From: Ignavibacteriales bacterium
GTDB taxonomy: Bacteria; Bacteroidota; Ignavibacteria; Ignavibacteriales; Ignavibacteriaceae
Assembly (NCBI GenBank): GCA_003538625.1
Contig: DPRR01000005.1
Coordinates: forward strand, 115,514-179,513
Direction: 5' to 3'
Length of the DNA stretch: 64,000 bases
Part shown: piece by piece, positions 8,219 to 17,382 of the stretch
Layout of the letters: each line of letters begins with the position of its first letter
Numbering within the stretch: the first letter of the stretch is position 1
The notes under the pieces: model-generated
Seen by the model: only the letters and a program-made list of their open reading frames with translations
Told to the model about the DNA's origin: nothing
The model's database searches: none
Program-made: the position numbers and the translations under genes

Positions 8219-10402
8219 TTATAGACTAATTCCCATTTCTTTTAGTAAAAAATCAGCTCCACCAACTTTTTGTACAACCCATAAAACATATCTGATATCA
8301 ACACCTATCGATCGACTGTATTTTTCACTCCAGGTATAATCATTCACAGTCGCTTCAAATGAACGATCAAAATTGACTCCAACCAATTTTCCATAAGCAT
8401 CCATTATCGGGCTGCCGGAGTTACCTCCGCTTGTATCCATATTATAAATAAAGTTAACAGGCACATCGTTTAATTCTGGATGAATAAACTGACCGAAATC
8501 TTTTTTATCGTAAAGTTCTTTTATCTTTTCGTTCAACTTGTAATCACCATATTCCTTTCCTTTTTCAATCAAACCCGATAAAGTAGTATGTGGTGAAAAA
8601 TATGTTGCATCACGCGGGGAATAGCCGCGAACATAACCAAAAGTTAATCTTAAAGTGCTGTTTGCATCAGGTATAAAAGATTTGTTCATCCATTGTCTTT
8701 TAACGTCATTAAGTTTTGCAAGCAGTATATTTAAATTTCCATCACGCACCTGAGATTTATTTTTTTCAATTTCGCCAAGCTCAAATATGCTTTTAACTAA
8801 TTGAAGATATGGATCATCTAAATCTTCTATTTTTTCATCGGCATCTTCCAGCAGTTTAAAATATTCTTTACTGTCTTTAATAAAAGTATCGTCATACAAA
8901 TCGGCGATAAAATCTTCTTTGTTATTTTGTTTACTAAAACTCTTAAATGGTTCAACATCCTTAAATTCTTCAAAGGCTGATGCGTCTGATAACATTTTAT
9001 TTAAGATTTTCGGTTCAAGATCAGGCATAAAATCGTTATACAGCTTTGTGATGGTATTATAAAATTCATTCCGTTTTTCTTCTTTGTACAATGATTTTCT
9101 TTCACTTTCCGGCTTCATCATTTCTTTTTTATAATCAATAAAAATCTCAGCAAGCCGGTAGTAATCAACATTACGGCTTAACATCATTAAAACAAGATTT
9201 CTTCTTCCGCTTTTAAATGCATCTTTGTAAACATCATCAATTTCACTTAGCACTGAACCATATTTTTCTTTAAATGCAGGATCAGACTCAATAAAATTCT
9301 GTAGTTGTTTTTCTTCTTCCTGTTTTTTCTGGATGAGCTTTAGTCTATCAAGTCCCTGTATTTTACCGCGATAATTTTTTTCAGTATTAGCCAGTCCTTG
9401 AATTTCACCAACTTTTTCTAATTCAAACACCGGATCATTTTCCCCTCGTTTTTCATAAAGATTAATTAACCAGGAATACAAATCCTGAATATAAGGCAGT
9501 TGATATTTTTCCTGCATAATTAAAAATTGTGATGGTTGATGCTTAAATGTTCTGCCGGGATAACCGAGTATGAAAACAAAATCTTCTTCATTAACTCCCT
9601 TTGGATTTACCTGCAAAAACTTTTTGGGTTTATATGGAACGTTGGATTCAGAATATTTTGTTGATGAACCATCAGGTGCAACATATGCGCGCACAAATGA
9701 AAAGTCCCCGTTATGCCTTGGCCAAACCCAGTTATCAGATTCACCGCCAAACTCTCCTATAGTTCTTGGCGGAACGTAAACCAATCTTACATCATTTATT
9801 GTTTTGTATCTAAATAGAATGTACTGCTCACCAACAAACATTTCTGAAACTTCTGCTTTTATCGTGCTGTCTTTCTTTTCTTCACGATCAACTATTTCTT
9901 TTATCTTTTTAGATATTGCCGTTGTTCTTTGTGAGATATCTTCTGAAGTGTTTGCGGCATTCAAAACTTCTGCACTTACATCTTCGTAGGAATCTGTTAT
10001 TCGGCAGGTTAATCCTTTAGCGGGTAATTCTTTTTCACGACTCTCAGCTAAAAATCCATTTTCCAGATAATTATTTTCAACTGTGCTTGCATTGGAAACA
10101 ATACTAAACACACAATGATGATTTGTAATTATCAATCCCTCATCTGAAATAAATGAACCGGTGCATCCGCCAATTTTTACTAAAGCATCAACAAGACTTA
10201 CCCCATTTGGATTGTAAACTTCATCAACACTAATTTTTAATCCCTTTTCATTAAGATTTATACTTTTAATATCACTCAATGGAAACATTCCCTCATCAGG
10301 TTTGGTTGGAATGAAAGCAAATGAAATTAAGATTAAGAGCAAGAGTGAGAGTAAGATTAAAATGGGACTATTGAAAAATCTATTTTTGAAAAACATTATC
10401 AC
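8219..10402 (-). CDS. S46 family dipeptidyl-peptidase, DPP11-like
   Basis: The 727-residue protein starts with a membrane/signal segment (about residues 12-32). The S46 catalytic motifs are present: TNHHC with His 95/96 near the N-terminus and GGNSGSP with Ser662 near the C-terminus, plus the family ending 'SIGVDIRYVLWV'. Eighteen residues after the Ser lies Arg680 (NFDR), the position that is Arg673 in Porphyromonas DPP11 and Gly in DPP7. This predicts removal of dipeptides with Asp/Glu at P1, in the periplasm. The frame opens at GTG 10402 with AAGGAA five bases upstream; an ATG two codons later is possible. A second S46 gene lies at 57127. Confidence 0.88.
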   Translation of the reverse strand: MIMFFKNRFFNSPILILLSLLLLILISFAFIPTKPDEGMFPLSDIKSINLNEKGLKISVDEVYNPNGVSLVDALVKIGGCTGSFISDEGLIITNHHCVFSIVSNASTVENNYLENGFLAESREKELPAKGLTCRITDSYEDVSAEVLNAANTSEDISQRTTAISKKIKEIVDREEKKDSTIKAEVSEMFVGEQYILFRYKTINDVRLVYVPPRTIGEFGGESDNWVWPRHNGDFSFVRAYVAPDGSSTKYSESNVPYKPKKFLQVNPKGVNEEDFVFILGYPGRTFKHQPSQFLIMQEKYQLPYIQDLYSWLINLYEKRGENDPVFELEKVGEIQGLANTEKNYRGKIQGLDRLKLIQKKQEEEKQLQNFIESDPAFKEKYGSVLSEIDDVYKDAFKSGRRNLVLMMLSRNVDYYRLAEIFIDYKKEMMKPESERKSLYKEEKRNEFYNTITKLYNDFMPDLEPKILNKMLSDASAFEEFKDVEPFKSFSKQNNKEDFIADLYDDTFIKDSKEYFKLLEDADEKIEDLDDPYLQLVKSIFELGEIEKNKSQVRDGNLNILLAKLNDVKRQWMNKSFIPDANSTLRLTFGYVRGYSPRDATYFSPHTTLSGLIEKGKEYGDYKLNEKIKELYDKKDFGQFIHPELNDVPVNFIYNMDTSGGNSGSPIMDAYGKLVGVNFDRSFEATVNDYTWSEKYSRSIGVDIRYVLWVVQKVGGADFLLKEMGISL

Positions 10403-10432
10403 AAATTTCCTTGTATTATTAACTGTCCAAAT

Positions 10433-10461
10433 ATAAAAAAAAGGCTCGATTTCTCGAGCCT
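10433..10461 (-). terminator. Terminator of the ccm operon
   Basis: A perfect eight-base stem AGGCTCGA/TCGAGCCT with a four-base loop is followed on the minus strand by eight or more T. It lies about 30 bases beyond the ccmF stop. Confidence 0.85.
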
Positions 10462-10490
10462 GAAAATAATTTACTAAAATGGAGTACTCT

Positions 10491-12896
10491 TTATAACAAC
10501 GATTCTTTCAACCTTCTTGCAACCGCAACAAAGAAACCAAGTACCATTATAATAACGCCTATCCATACAAGACTGATATATGGTTTAACGCTTGCAGTAA
10601 CGGATAAAACTTCCTGCTTTGGTTTTTCAACAACCTGCTGATTAGTACCATCTGAAGAGGTAATCGATACTTCTATCATCTGAGCAGTTAGATTAAGCAG
10701 TTTAACTTTTATTCCTGCTTGTGCAGAAGTGTAATCGGTAAATTCAATTTGACCACCGACACTTTTTCTGAATAACTCGAACTCTTCTATTTTACCACCG
10801 TTTTCAATTGTTAGAACTGCACCCATTTGAAAATCCTTACCTGCCTGCATATCCGCCATGGTTTCAGCAGAAACATCAAAGTGATCAAAAGATATATTTG
10901 ATCCTTTGTATTCTGTTTTTACACCCTTTTCAAGTTTTACTGTCTCTCCATCACCCGTATTCTGGGTGCTGCCTTCATCATAACCAAGCGGAGCTAAGTA
11001 AACATCTTTTGAAAACAGATTGAGTATTGCAGGTTCCCGCATTAAACTATTATTATATTCTGCTATGTACATAACGGGAGAAACTGTGTATGATTTATCT
11101 CCTTTTTTCATGTTGATGTTGAACGCATACTTTGTATTATTTTCGATAGGAGTATAGCCGGTAAAAGTCATCTCATATCCAAAAGCCTGTGTAGGTTTAT
11201 TTTTTATAAGATCTAAATTCACGTGTTCGCTGTATCCTGCGGATCCAATTACACCAAGTATAAAAATTGCTATTCCGATATGAGATACATATCCGCCAAG
11301 ATTTTTTAAATTGCTTTTTACAATTTTAAATGCAATTTGTGCGTTTACTATAAGAGCAAATGCTGATGAAAAAGTTAGTAGCACAAGAAGAAAATTAGTA
11401 ACGCTGCCAAATACAATAACGATTAAGGTTAAAATAACAGCCGTAACTAATGAGAAAATCGAATCTCTAATAAATTCTTTGGTATCAGTTTTTTTCCATT
11501 TTATCAATAAACTAAGACCGTTTAACAAACCGATAATAATAGCGATCGGCAAATGCATTTCGTTATAAAAAAAGGTATCAACGGACTGACCGAAAAGAGG
11601 AGCAGACGTACCAACAAGTACGATAATTGCAGAAGCTACCAATATTATTGAAGCTGTAAAAAGTGACAGCTCACGAGAAAGAATATTTTCTTCATAAACA
11701 GATTTATCCTCAAGATATTTCCATCTGTAAGCGATACTTCCAAATCCTATTAATATAAATGTGCCTATAAATACTACAAGAAACAGATAAACAAGCATAC
11801 CCGGATCTACAAATGAATGAACTGAAGCATCGCCGAGTACACCGCTTCTTGTTAAGAATGTGCTGTACAAAACTAAAATGTAAGTTAAAATGCTAAGAAT
11901 TAAATTTGTCTTGGCATATCTTCCAATTCCATCTGTACTTTTTAAACTTCTTTTTTGTACAAGCATTGTATGGATTGAAGCAACACCGATTAACCATGGT
12001 ATCAGACTTGAATTTTCTACAGGATCCCATGCCCAGTAGCCGCCCCAGCCAAGCATTTCATAAGCCCAATATCCGCCCATCATAATACCAAGACCAAGGA
12101 TTCCAGTACCTGCAAGCACCCAGGGCAATGATTGATTAACCCAATCTCTATAATCATTTTTCATCAGGGCAGCTAAAGCAAATGCAAACGGAACTGTAGC
12201 CATTGAAAATCCGGTAAACAACATCGGCGGGTGGATCTGCATCCAATAATTTAATAACTGCGGATTCAAACCCTTTCCATCTGCAATAAACTGGTTAACA
12301 CCAACTCCTGCCTGAGTTAATAACCCGTACAATTCCTTGCTCATCTGAACAAAAGTAGTATTGGATTGTTGATCCGTAAAAATAAAATTCTGAATAAATG
12401 GAAGGCTCATAAATTGAGCATTGATACTTTTTACATCAATAAAAATTGGGGTTGTCCAGATAAACTCAAATGGATTTTTAAACCATGGTGATACCATTAC
12501 TAATAAAAATGATGTTGCAAGTGTAAACACTGCCATTACTCTTGGTTCAAGATCACCTCTTCTGGATGAATAAGATTGAAGTATAACTCCAATTATTGAA
12601 GTAAGCAGGAGCCAAAGCATAAAGCTTCCTTCCTGTCCACCCCAGAAGGATGAGAACAATAATCCGGTTGATAAAGAGTTATTACTATAGCTAAAAATAT
12701 ATTTGTACTGATACTGATGTGTTAAAATTGCATACCATAAAAATGTGGATGCTGCAATTACAAATATTGCCATTCCATGATAACTGTACCGCGCAATATT
12801 TAAAGTATTCTTGTAACCTTTAAATGAGAGATAATACATTACCATCGCGATTAGGCTGAATACAAGAGCTGCACTTAAAAAAATACTTCCTATCAT
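10491..12896 (-). CDS. ccmF: Cytochrome c haem lyase subunit CcmF
   Basis: This 801-residue polytopic protein carries the tryptophan-rich WWD haem-handling motif (GGYWAWDPVENSSLIPW, near residue 280) between many membrane helices. It also has the CcmF-type 'QIHPPMLFTGF' and 'TFLTRSGVLGDASVHSF' stretches with conserved His residues. CcmF takes haem from holo-CcmE and attaches it to apocytochrome c outside the membrane. It is longer than the roughly 650 residues of enterobacterial CcmF, the extra being a periplasmic C-terminal domain before the last helix. The start ATG has GAGG upstream. It is the last gene of the ccm operon and follows ccmE after 44 bases. Confidence 0.93.
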   Translation of the reverse strand: MIGSIFLSAALVFSLIAMVMYYLSFKGYKNTLNIARYSYHGMAIFVIAASTFLWYAILTHQYQYKYIFSYSNNSLSTGLLFSSFWGGQEGSFMLWLLLTSIIGVILQSYSSRRGDLEPRVMAVFTLATSFLLVMVSPWFKNPFEFIWTTPIFIDVKSINAQFMSLPFIQNFIFTDQQSNTTFVQMSKELYGLLTQAGVGVNQFIADGKGLNPQLLNYWMQIHPPMLFTGFSMATVPFAFALAALMKNDYRDWVNQSLPWVLAGTGILGLGIMMGGYWAYEMLGWGGYWAWDPVENSSLIPWLIGVASIHTMLVQKRSLKSTDGIGRYAKTNLILSILTYILVLYSTFLTRSGVLGDASVHSFVDPGMLVYLFLVVFIGTFILIGFGSIAYRWKYLEDKSVYEENILSRELSLFTASIILVASAIIVLVGTSAPLFGQSVDTFFYNEMHLPIAIIIGLLNGLSLLIKWKKTDTKEFIRDSIFSLVTAVILTLIVIVFGSVTNFLLVLLTFSSAFALIVNAQIAFKIVKSNLKNLGGYVSHIGIAIFILGVIGSAGYSEHVNLDLIKNKPTQAFGYEMTFTGYTPIENNTKYAFNINMKKGDKSYTVSPVMYIAEYNNSLMREPAILNLFSKDVYLAPLGYDEGSTQNTGDGETVKLEKGVKTEYKGSNISFDHFDVSAETMADMQAGKDFQMGAVLTIENGGKIEEFELFRKSVGGQIEFTDYTSAQAGIKVKLLNLTAQMIEVSITSSDGTNQQVVEKPKQEVLSVTASVKPYISLVWIGVIIMVLGFFVAVARRLKESLL

Positions 12897-12940
12897 AAAT
12901 CCTCAAAGTTTAAAAATATTTGTATCTCCCCTTCTCAAAG

Positions 12941-13330
12941 TTACATTGACGATGATTGAACGGTTTTTTGTTCGTACTTACTTGGACATTTAGTTAAAAT
13001 ATCCTTTGCATGAAAATAACCGTTTCTGTATGAACCGGTTACAACTACGCTGGTAGCACTTTCAAAATTGTTTGGCATTGCACCTTCGTAAATAACTTTC
13101 ATCTCATTACCTGTTTCATCTTTCATGAAAAATGAAAAGGTGTTTTGTTCACGGTTCATATCATAATTTTTTTCTTTAACCCAGCTACCTGTGGCTTTAA
13201 CAATTTTATCCGTGCCTTTTACATTTGCAAAATTACTTTCGTATTTAATATTGCTTTGTGTAAAAAGATACGCCATTATTCCAAGGAATAAGACTATGAT
13301 AAATCCGCCGAAGATGTATTTATTTTTCAT
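12941..13330 (-). CDS. ccmE: Haem chaperone CcmE, CxxxY type
   Basis: The 129-residue protein has one N-terminal membrane anchor (about residues 6-23) and a small OB-fold periplasmic domain with family stretches (VKATGSWV, MKVIYEGAMPNNF, VVVTGSY, GYFHAKDILTKCPSKY). In the classical protein haem is bound covalently to His in an HxxxY motif. Here that position is Cys115 with Tyr119 (CPSKY), the variant described for some sulfate reducers and archaea. It receives haem from CcmABCD and passes it to CcmF. Its ATG lies inside the end of the small upstream ccmD-like gene, an 11-base overlap. Confidence 0.93.
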   Translation of the reverse strand: MKNKYIFGGFIIVLFLGIMAYLFTQSNIKYESNFANVKGTDKIVKATGSWVKEKNYDMNREQNTFSFFMKDETGNEMKVIYEGAMPNNFESATSVVVTGSYRNGYFHAKDILTKCPSKYEQKTVQSSSM

Positions 13331-13469
13331 TTTTTTCTCCTTTTAATTCTTTCTCTGCTTTTTTTATTCTTTTATCTAAACTTAACATATATGAAAAAAT
13401 TCCAGCCCACACAATCAGGACGATGATCATTACAATGTAAATAGCATTTTGTGATAGAAATTGTTCCAA
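13320..13469 (-). CDS. ccmD: Small CcmD-like membrane protein, TTG start
   Basis: A 49-codon frame fits between ccmC and ccmE. It opens with TTG at 13469, two bases after the ccmC stop, with AGAGG at ribosome-site distance. It encodes one membrane helix (YIVMIIVLIVWAGIFSYML) followed by a short Lys/Glu-rich cytoplasmic tail. This matches the size, topology and gene position of CcmD, which holds CcmE to the CcmABC transporter. The reading overlaps ccmE by 11 bases. Sequence is poorly conserved in this family, so the call rests on position and topology. Confidence 0.75.
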   Translation of the reverse strand: MEQFLSQNAIYIVMIIVLIVWAGIFSYMLSLDKRIKKAEKELKGEKNEK

Positions 13470-13471
13470 AG

Positions 13472-14176
13472 TTAACCTCTGATTAATTGTTTATTTAATT
13501 TTTCCCGCAATAATATTGATCTATAACCGATATTCCACATCCAAAAATAGAGGATCGTAAATCCAATTAATGAAAGAAAGAAAATCAGCTGCATATTTCC
13601 GTTCATTTTAAAATCAATAACCGGTCCGGCATTAGTATCATCAGCAGAACCCGGATGCAAACCTGTCATAATTCTTGGCATAATAAAAATAAAAAAAGGA
13701 ACTGTAACAAATGCAATCATTGAATAAACCGATGATAAAGTTGCTCTCTTTTCTTCGGATTCAATTGAAGAACGAAGTGCAAACCATGCTCCGTAAATTA
13801 ATAATAATGCAAATATACTTGTCTGTCTGGGATCCCAGCTCCAATATGAACCCCATGCAAACTTTGCCCAAACAGCACCGGTTACTGTTGCAAGAATGCA
13901 GAATATCATTCCGAGTTGAGCAGCTGCATAAGATTTTACATCATCATCCAAATTTTTCTTGCGTAAATATTTGAAGCTGTAAAGTGTTGACATAAAAAAT
14001 GCAACAACCGTTAACCAAGCTGTTGGAACATGAAAGAAAATAATTTTAGCGTTTTCTTCAAGTCCCGGGATTAGAGGAAATTGATACCAAGTGCTTGGAT
14101 TCTCGACAATGGGAAATGCAATTCCAGCTACAGAGACAAACGCAAGCAAAAGAAATAAAAATATTTTCCAGATCAT
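13472..14176 (-). CDS. ccmC: Haem exporter subunit CcmC
   Basis: The 234-residue protein has about six membrane helices and the WWD motif GSYWSWDPRQTS (residues 109-120). Conserved His residues flank it: His49 in FFHVPTAW and one in GLHPGS. CcmC presents haem to CcmE at the outer face of the membrane. The gene lies between ccmB (34 bases upstream) and the small ccmD-like gene (2 bases downstream). Confidence 0.93.
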   Translation of the reverse strand: MIWKIFLFLLLAFVSVAGIAFPIVENPSTWYQFPLIPGLEENAKIIFFHVPTAWLTVVAFFMSTLYSFKYLRKKNLDDDVKSYAAAQLGMIFCILATVTGAVWAKFAWGSYWSWDPRQTSIFALLLIYGAWFALRSSIESEEKRATLSSVYSMIAFVTVPFFIFIMPRIMTGLHPGSADDTNAGPVIDFKMNGNMQLIFFLSLIGFTILYFWMWNIGYRSILLREKLNKQLIRG

Positions 14177-14210
14177 ATTATTATTTTGGATTAGTTTTAG
14201 TTAAAATTCT

Positions 14211-14876
14211 TTATTCTTTCCAAATAAAATCAAATAGCATAAAAGAAGCTGTTAACATAATAACATCGTAACTCACAACAATTGCCAATTCAAACTTAGC
14301 TCTTTCAAAGGATATGCCATCCAGGGCAAACAATGTTAACTGTACTGAAGTTAAAATCAAAGGCAATAAAATGGGAAATGATAACACAGGATACAAGGTT
14401 CCTTTGGCTCCTGCTTTAGAAATTATTGCAGCAATTATTGTTGATGATACAGCCAATCCAATATTGCCCAGCACAAATGATGCTAAAAACAGCCAAAAGT
14501 TTTTAATTATAAACGCTTCAAAAATTGCTGAATAAAGAATTGCAATAATCGTGTTCATTACAAAAACTAAAATTATGTTAAATATCAGTTTGCCTGCATA
14601 AACAGTTGATGGAGCTGCAATTAATTGCAGGGTTAACGATGTACCGCGTTCTTCTTCAGAAACAAAAGCCCTCGAAAGACCGGACATAGCTGTAAAAAAA
14701 ATCACAACCCAGAATAATCCGCCGGTTAAACTCGGACTTATTTTTTCATTTCCAACTGAAAACAATATGACACTAATTGCAACAATAATAAACATTGCAA
14801 GTGCATTTATTGCATAGCGTGTTCTTAGTTCAGATTTAAAATCTTTTAAAAATAGGCTGTAAGATTTTGAGTTCAT
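14211..14876 (-). CDS. ccmB: Haem exporter ABC permease CcmB
   Basis: At 221 residues with six hydrophobic helices it has the usual CcmB size. The stretch 'SGLSRAFVSEEERGTSLTLQL' after the second helix is typical of the family. CcmB pairs with the CcmA ATPase; ATP hydrolysis frees holo-CcmE from CcmC. It is separated from ccmA by a 189-base gap that holds a palindromic repeat, whereas the other ccm genes are tightly packed. Confidence 0.9.
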   Translation of the reverse strand: MNSKSYSLFLKDFKSELRTRYAINALAMFIIVAISVILFSVGNEKISPSLTGGLFWVVIFFTAMSGLSRAFVSEEERGTSLTLQLIAAPSTVYAGKLIFNIILVFVMNTIIAILYSAIFEAFIIKNFWLFLASFVLGNIGLAVSSTIIAAIISKAGAKGTLYPVLSFPILLPLILTSVQLTLFALDGISFERAKFELAIVVSYDVIMLTASFMLFDFIWKE

Positions 14877-14927
14877 TTAATTTTTAATATCATTTATGTT
14901 TAATCCATTTTTATCAATCTGAGTATA

Positions 14928-15023
14928 GTCATTTCGAAGGAGTCCGCGACCTGCCTACCGGACAGGCAGGCTGAGAAATCTGAACGGTTTATCACTAAGA
15001 TTTCTCCCTCTGGTCGAAATGAC
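14928..15023 (+). repeat. GTCAT/ATGAC palindromic element between ccmA and ccmB
   Basis: A 96-base element begins GTCATTTCGAAGGAG and ends GGTCGAAATGAC, its termini being inverted repeats. Inner arms GAGAAATCT and AGATTTCTC also pair. A second palindrome (CCTGCC, nine bases, GGCAGG) is nested in the left half. The same ends occur in leuS (43268-43345) and after serS (46505-46589). Read in the frame used in leuS, this copy is open over all 32 codons. Confidence 0.88.
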
Positions 15024-15065
15024 ATTCCAACTAAGTTCTGCAATATAAGCCAAAGTTAGTAGAAA

Positions 15066-15698
15066 TTAATTTTTATATTTCTCCAGATAAACTATATCGC
15101 TGCAGTTTTCCAAATCGTTTTTTTCGTTGGATGCAATTAACACTATATTTTTTTGTCCTTCTTCTTTTATCAATTCATAAACGGAATTTTTTCCTTCATC
15201 ATCAAGATTTGATGTTGGTTCATCAAGAATTAATAATTCCGGTGAATGCATTAGAGCAAAAATAAATTTTACTCTTTGCTTCATTCCTGATGAATAAGTT
15301 TTTAACAGATCATCCTTACGCTTATACAATAAAAATTTTTCCAGAAGATAATCAACTCTATCACCATTAAACTTGGTGCCTCTTATCTCAGCAAATAATT
15401 TCATGTTTTCATAAGTAGAAAATTCTTCGTATAAAACAAGATAAGGCGAAACAAATCCAATATGATTATGCAAGTTTTCTTCTGCTATTTCTTTATTATC
15501 AAGTTTATGGATTATCTTACCTTTTGAAGCACCTATAATTCCGGCAATAATTTTTACAAGCGTCGATTTACCTGATCCGTTTGGACCTGATATTCCATAT
15601 ATACCTGATTTATCAAATTTAAATTGCAGATCATTAAAGATTAATCTTCTTCCAAAGGATTTGTTTAACTCCACAGCTTCAATAGAATAGTTAGTCAT
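15066..15698 (-). CDS. ccmA: ABC transporter ATP-binding protein CcmA
   Basis: The 210-residue ATPase has Walker A GPNGSGKST (38-46), the signature YSSGMKQR (135-142) and Walker B LLILDEPTSNLD (Glu160). Length and position next to ccmB support CcmA of the haem-handling complex rather than a generic transporter. Its start overlaps the end of the upstream metalloprotease gene by eight bases, so translation is probably coupled. Confidence 0.85.
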   Translation of the reverse strand: MTNYSIEAVELNKSFGRRLIFNDLQFKFDKSGIYGISGPNGSGKSTLVKIIAGIIGASKGKIIHKLDNKEIAEENLHNHIGFVSPYLVLYEEFSTYENMKLFAEIRGTKFNGDRVDYLLEKFLLYKRKDDLLKTYSSGMKQRVKFIFALMHSPELLILDEPTSNLDDEGKNSVYELIKEEGQKNIVLIASNEKNDLENCSDIVYLEKYKN

Positions 15699-17382
15699 TA
15701 AAGATTACCAACTTGCCTTTGTAAATTTCATCACCGGATTTAATAACATAAATGTACACTCCGGATGGAAAATTTATTTCACTCCCATTCATAATTATTT
15801 CATCATACTTAATAGAATTTTTAATATACGATGACTGAATCGGTTTTTTACCTGAATAATAAAGTTCAACTCCTGCTGAGTATATATTTATATCTGCTTC
15901 ATCACCCAGATTTAATTTGCTCTTAAAAGCAATTTTAATATTTCCTGATGAAGATGTTCTGAAAGGAACAGGATATGCAAAGGTTTCTCCATCAAGTTCC
16001 GGAATTGAATAATTTGAATCACCATAAACGACAATGTTATTTAAAATGCCTGCATTATTCCAGAATGCCTGATTGTCTTTATTAAAACTTATTGAGTAAT
16101 TATCATTTATCGGTCTTTCACCTGAAACAGTATCATTAAAAACAGAAAAAGAAAAATCTAAAAACTGATTTGGATTATCCAGGGCTTTTTGCCAGTCTGA
16201 GTTTGTAACTATTGAATAAAACTCTCCATCGGATGAAGGCAGATTTATTTTTAAGAAATAATTTGCCGTAGGCTGAACCATCATATCATAAAATTTAGCG
16301 GGAGGTGTAAATGTAACGGTTGCAGTTGGAGAAATTATTGGATAGTTAGCTGCTTCATCAAAATATCTGCCGGAAATGGTTCTTGAATTTGTGAAATACG
16401 TCCATATTCCAAACTTATTCAATTCATTTCCGAATGTAGAACCCTTTTCATCAATACTTATTGCAATTGATTTTAATGCAGCATTACCGGGAATCAAAGT
16501 CCATTGTCTTTTAATTATATCAAACCCAAAATTTTTCTGAAGATAGATGTTCCAGATTGCTAAATTATATCCCGTATTTAAAGGCATTGCTGTACCGGGT
16601 TGTTGAAAATAGGAAGACATATAAGCGTAGTAATCATTCACACTATCAAAAACAAATTCCTCAAAAGCAGTTGAAGTCAATTCATAAAAAAATCTATCTG
16701 CTCCTCTGAATGGTTCACTTGGATTTATGGGGGCAAAACTACCCATCTGAATTGCATGATGGAATTCATGTGCAACGGTAACTCTTGCTGCATCTATTCC
16801 GTGCGTACTAAAACCATTTCCAAAGTCATTATCTATCACCATATAAGATGTCCAACTTGAAGTTCCGACATTAGTTTCGGGATTTGTGTATCCGTAATCG
16901 CCAAGATTCTGAATATATATATCATACTTATCATCACCGCCATTTGCAGCGTCGGAGGGTGGAAGTGGATAACCGAGATATGTAATTTCAAAATTATAAA
17001 CCGAATCAAGTGCCTGCAGTAGTAAATTTAAATCATATCCTAAAGCATTAATTCCTGAAACATCATAATGAACTCTGAAATATCCGTTTGGTGTAACGGT
17101 TGAGTTAGACAGCACAGGTCGATCTAACAATTTTGATAAAACAATTTGCTGCCCGCTTGAAAACTTGTCCAGGTTTTGCTTTATATCGGTAACCAATCCC
17201 AATCCGCATTTTTTTTGTTGTGGATCATCATCCAGTTGCTTCTGCATTTCATCAGAAAAATTAATCCCCTTGATATAAGTAAATAGATTATACAATGAAT
17301 CAAGCTGGCTATTTGATAAATCCTGTGCATAAGCTCGGAATGTCATCAAACCGAATAGTATAAAAATCAATACTCGAATCAT
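15691..17382 (-). CDS. Exported zinc metalloprotease-like protein with T9SS sorting tail
   Basis: The 563-residue protein has a signal peptide (cleavage near AYAQ-D, residue 20) and an HExxH zinc motif in VAHEFHHAIQ (His205, Glu206, His209). A downstream 'STAFEEF' may give the third ligand. It resembles the MXAN_6640-type putative metalloproteases. The last 80 residues form a beta-rich domain with 'NIYSAGVELYYSG' and 'FPSGVYIYVIKSGDEIYKGKLVI', the pattern of type A sorting domains used by the type IX secretion system. It therefore probably goes to the cell surface. It overlaps ccmA by eight bases and the FG-GAP gene by four. Confidence 0.75.
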   Translation of the reverse strand: MIRVLIFILFGLMTFRAYAQDLSNSQLDSLYNLFTYIKGINFSDEMQKQLDDDPQQKKCGLGLVTDIKQNLDKFSSGQQIVLSKLLDRPVLSNSTVTPNGYFRVHYDVSGINALGYDLNLLLQALDSVYNFEITYLGYPLPPSDAANGGDDKYDIYIQNLGDYGYTNPETNVGTSSWTSYMVIDNDFGNGFSTHGIDAARVTVAHEFHHAIQMGSFAPINPSEPFRGADRFFYELTSTAFEEFVFDSVNDYYAYMSSYFQQPGTAMPLNTGYNLAIWNIYLQKNFGFDIIKRQWTLIPGNAALKSIAISIDEKGSTFGNELNKFGIWTYFTNSRTISGRYFDEAANYPIISPTATVTFTPPAKFYDMMVQPTANYFLKINLPSSDGEFYSIVTNSDWQKALDNPNQFLDFSFSVFNDTVSGERPINDNYSISFNKDNQAFWNNAGILNNIVVYGDSNYSIPELDGETFAYPVPFRTSSSGNIKIAFKSKLNLGDEADINIYSAGVELYYSGKKPIQSSYIKNSIKYDEIIMNGSEINFPSGVYIYVIKSGDEIYKGKLVIFND

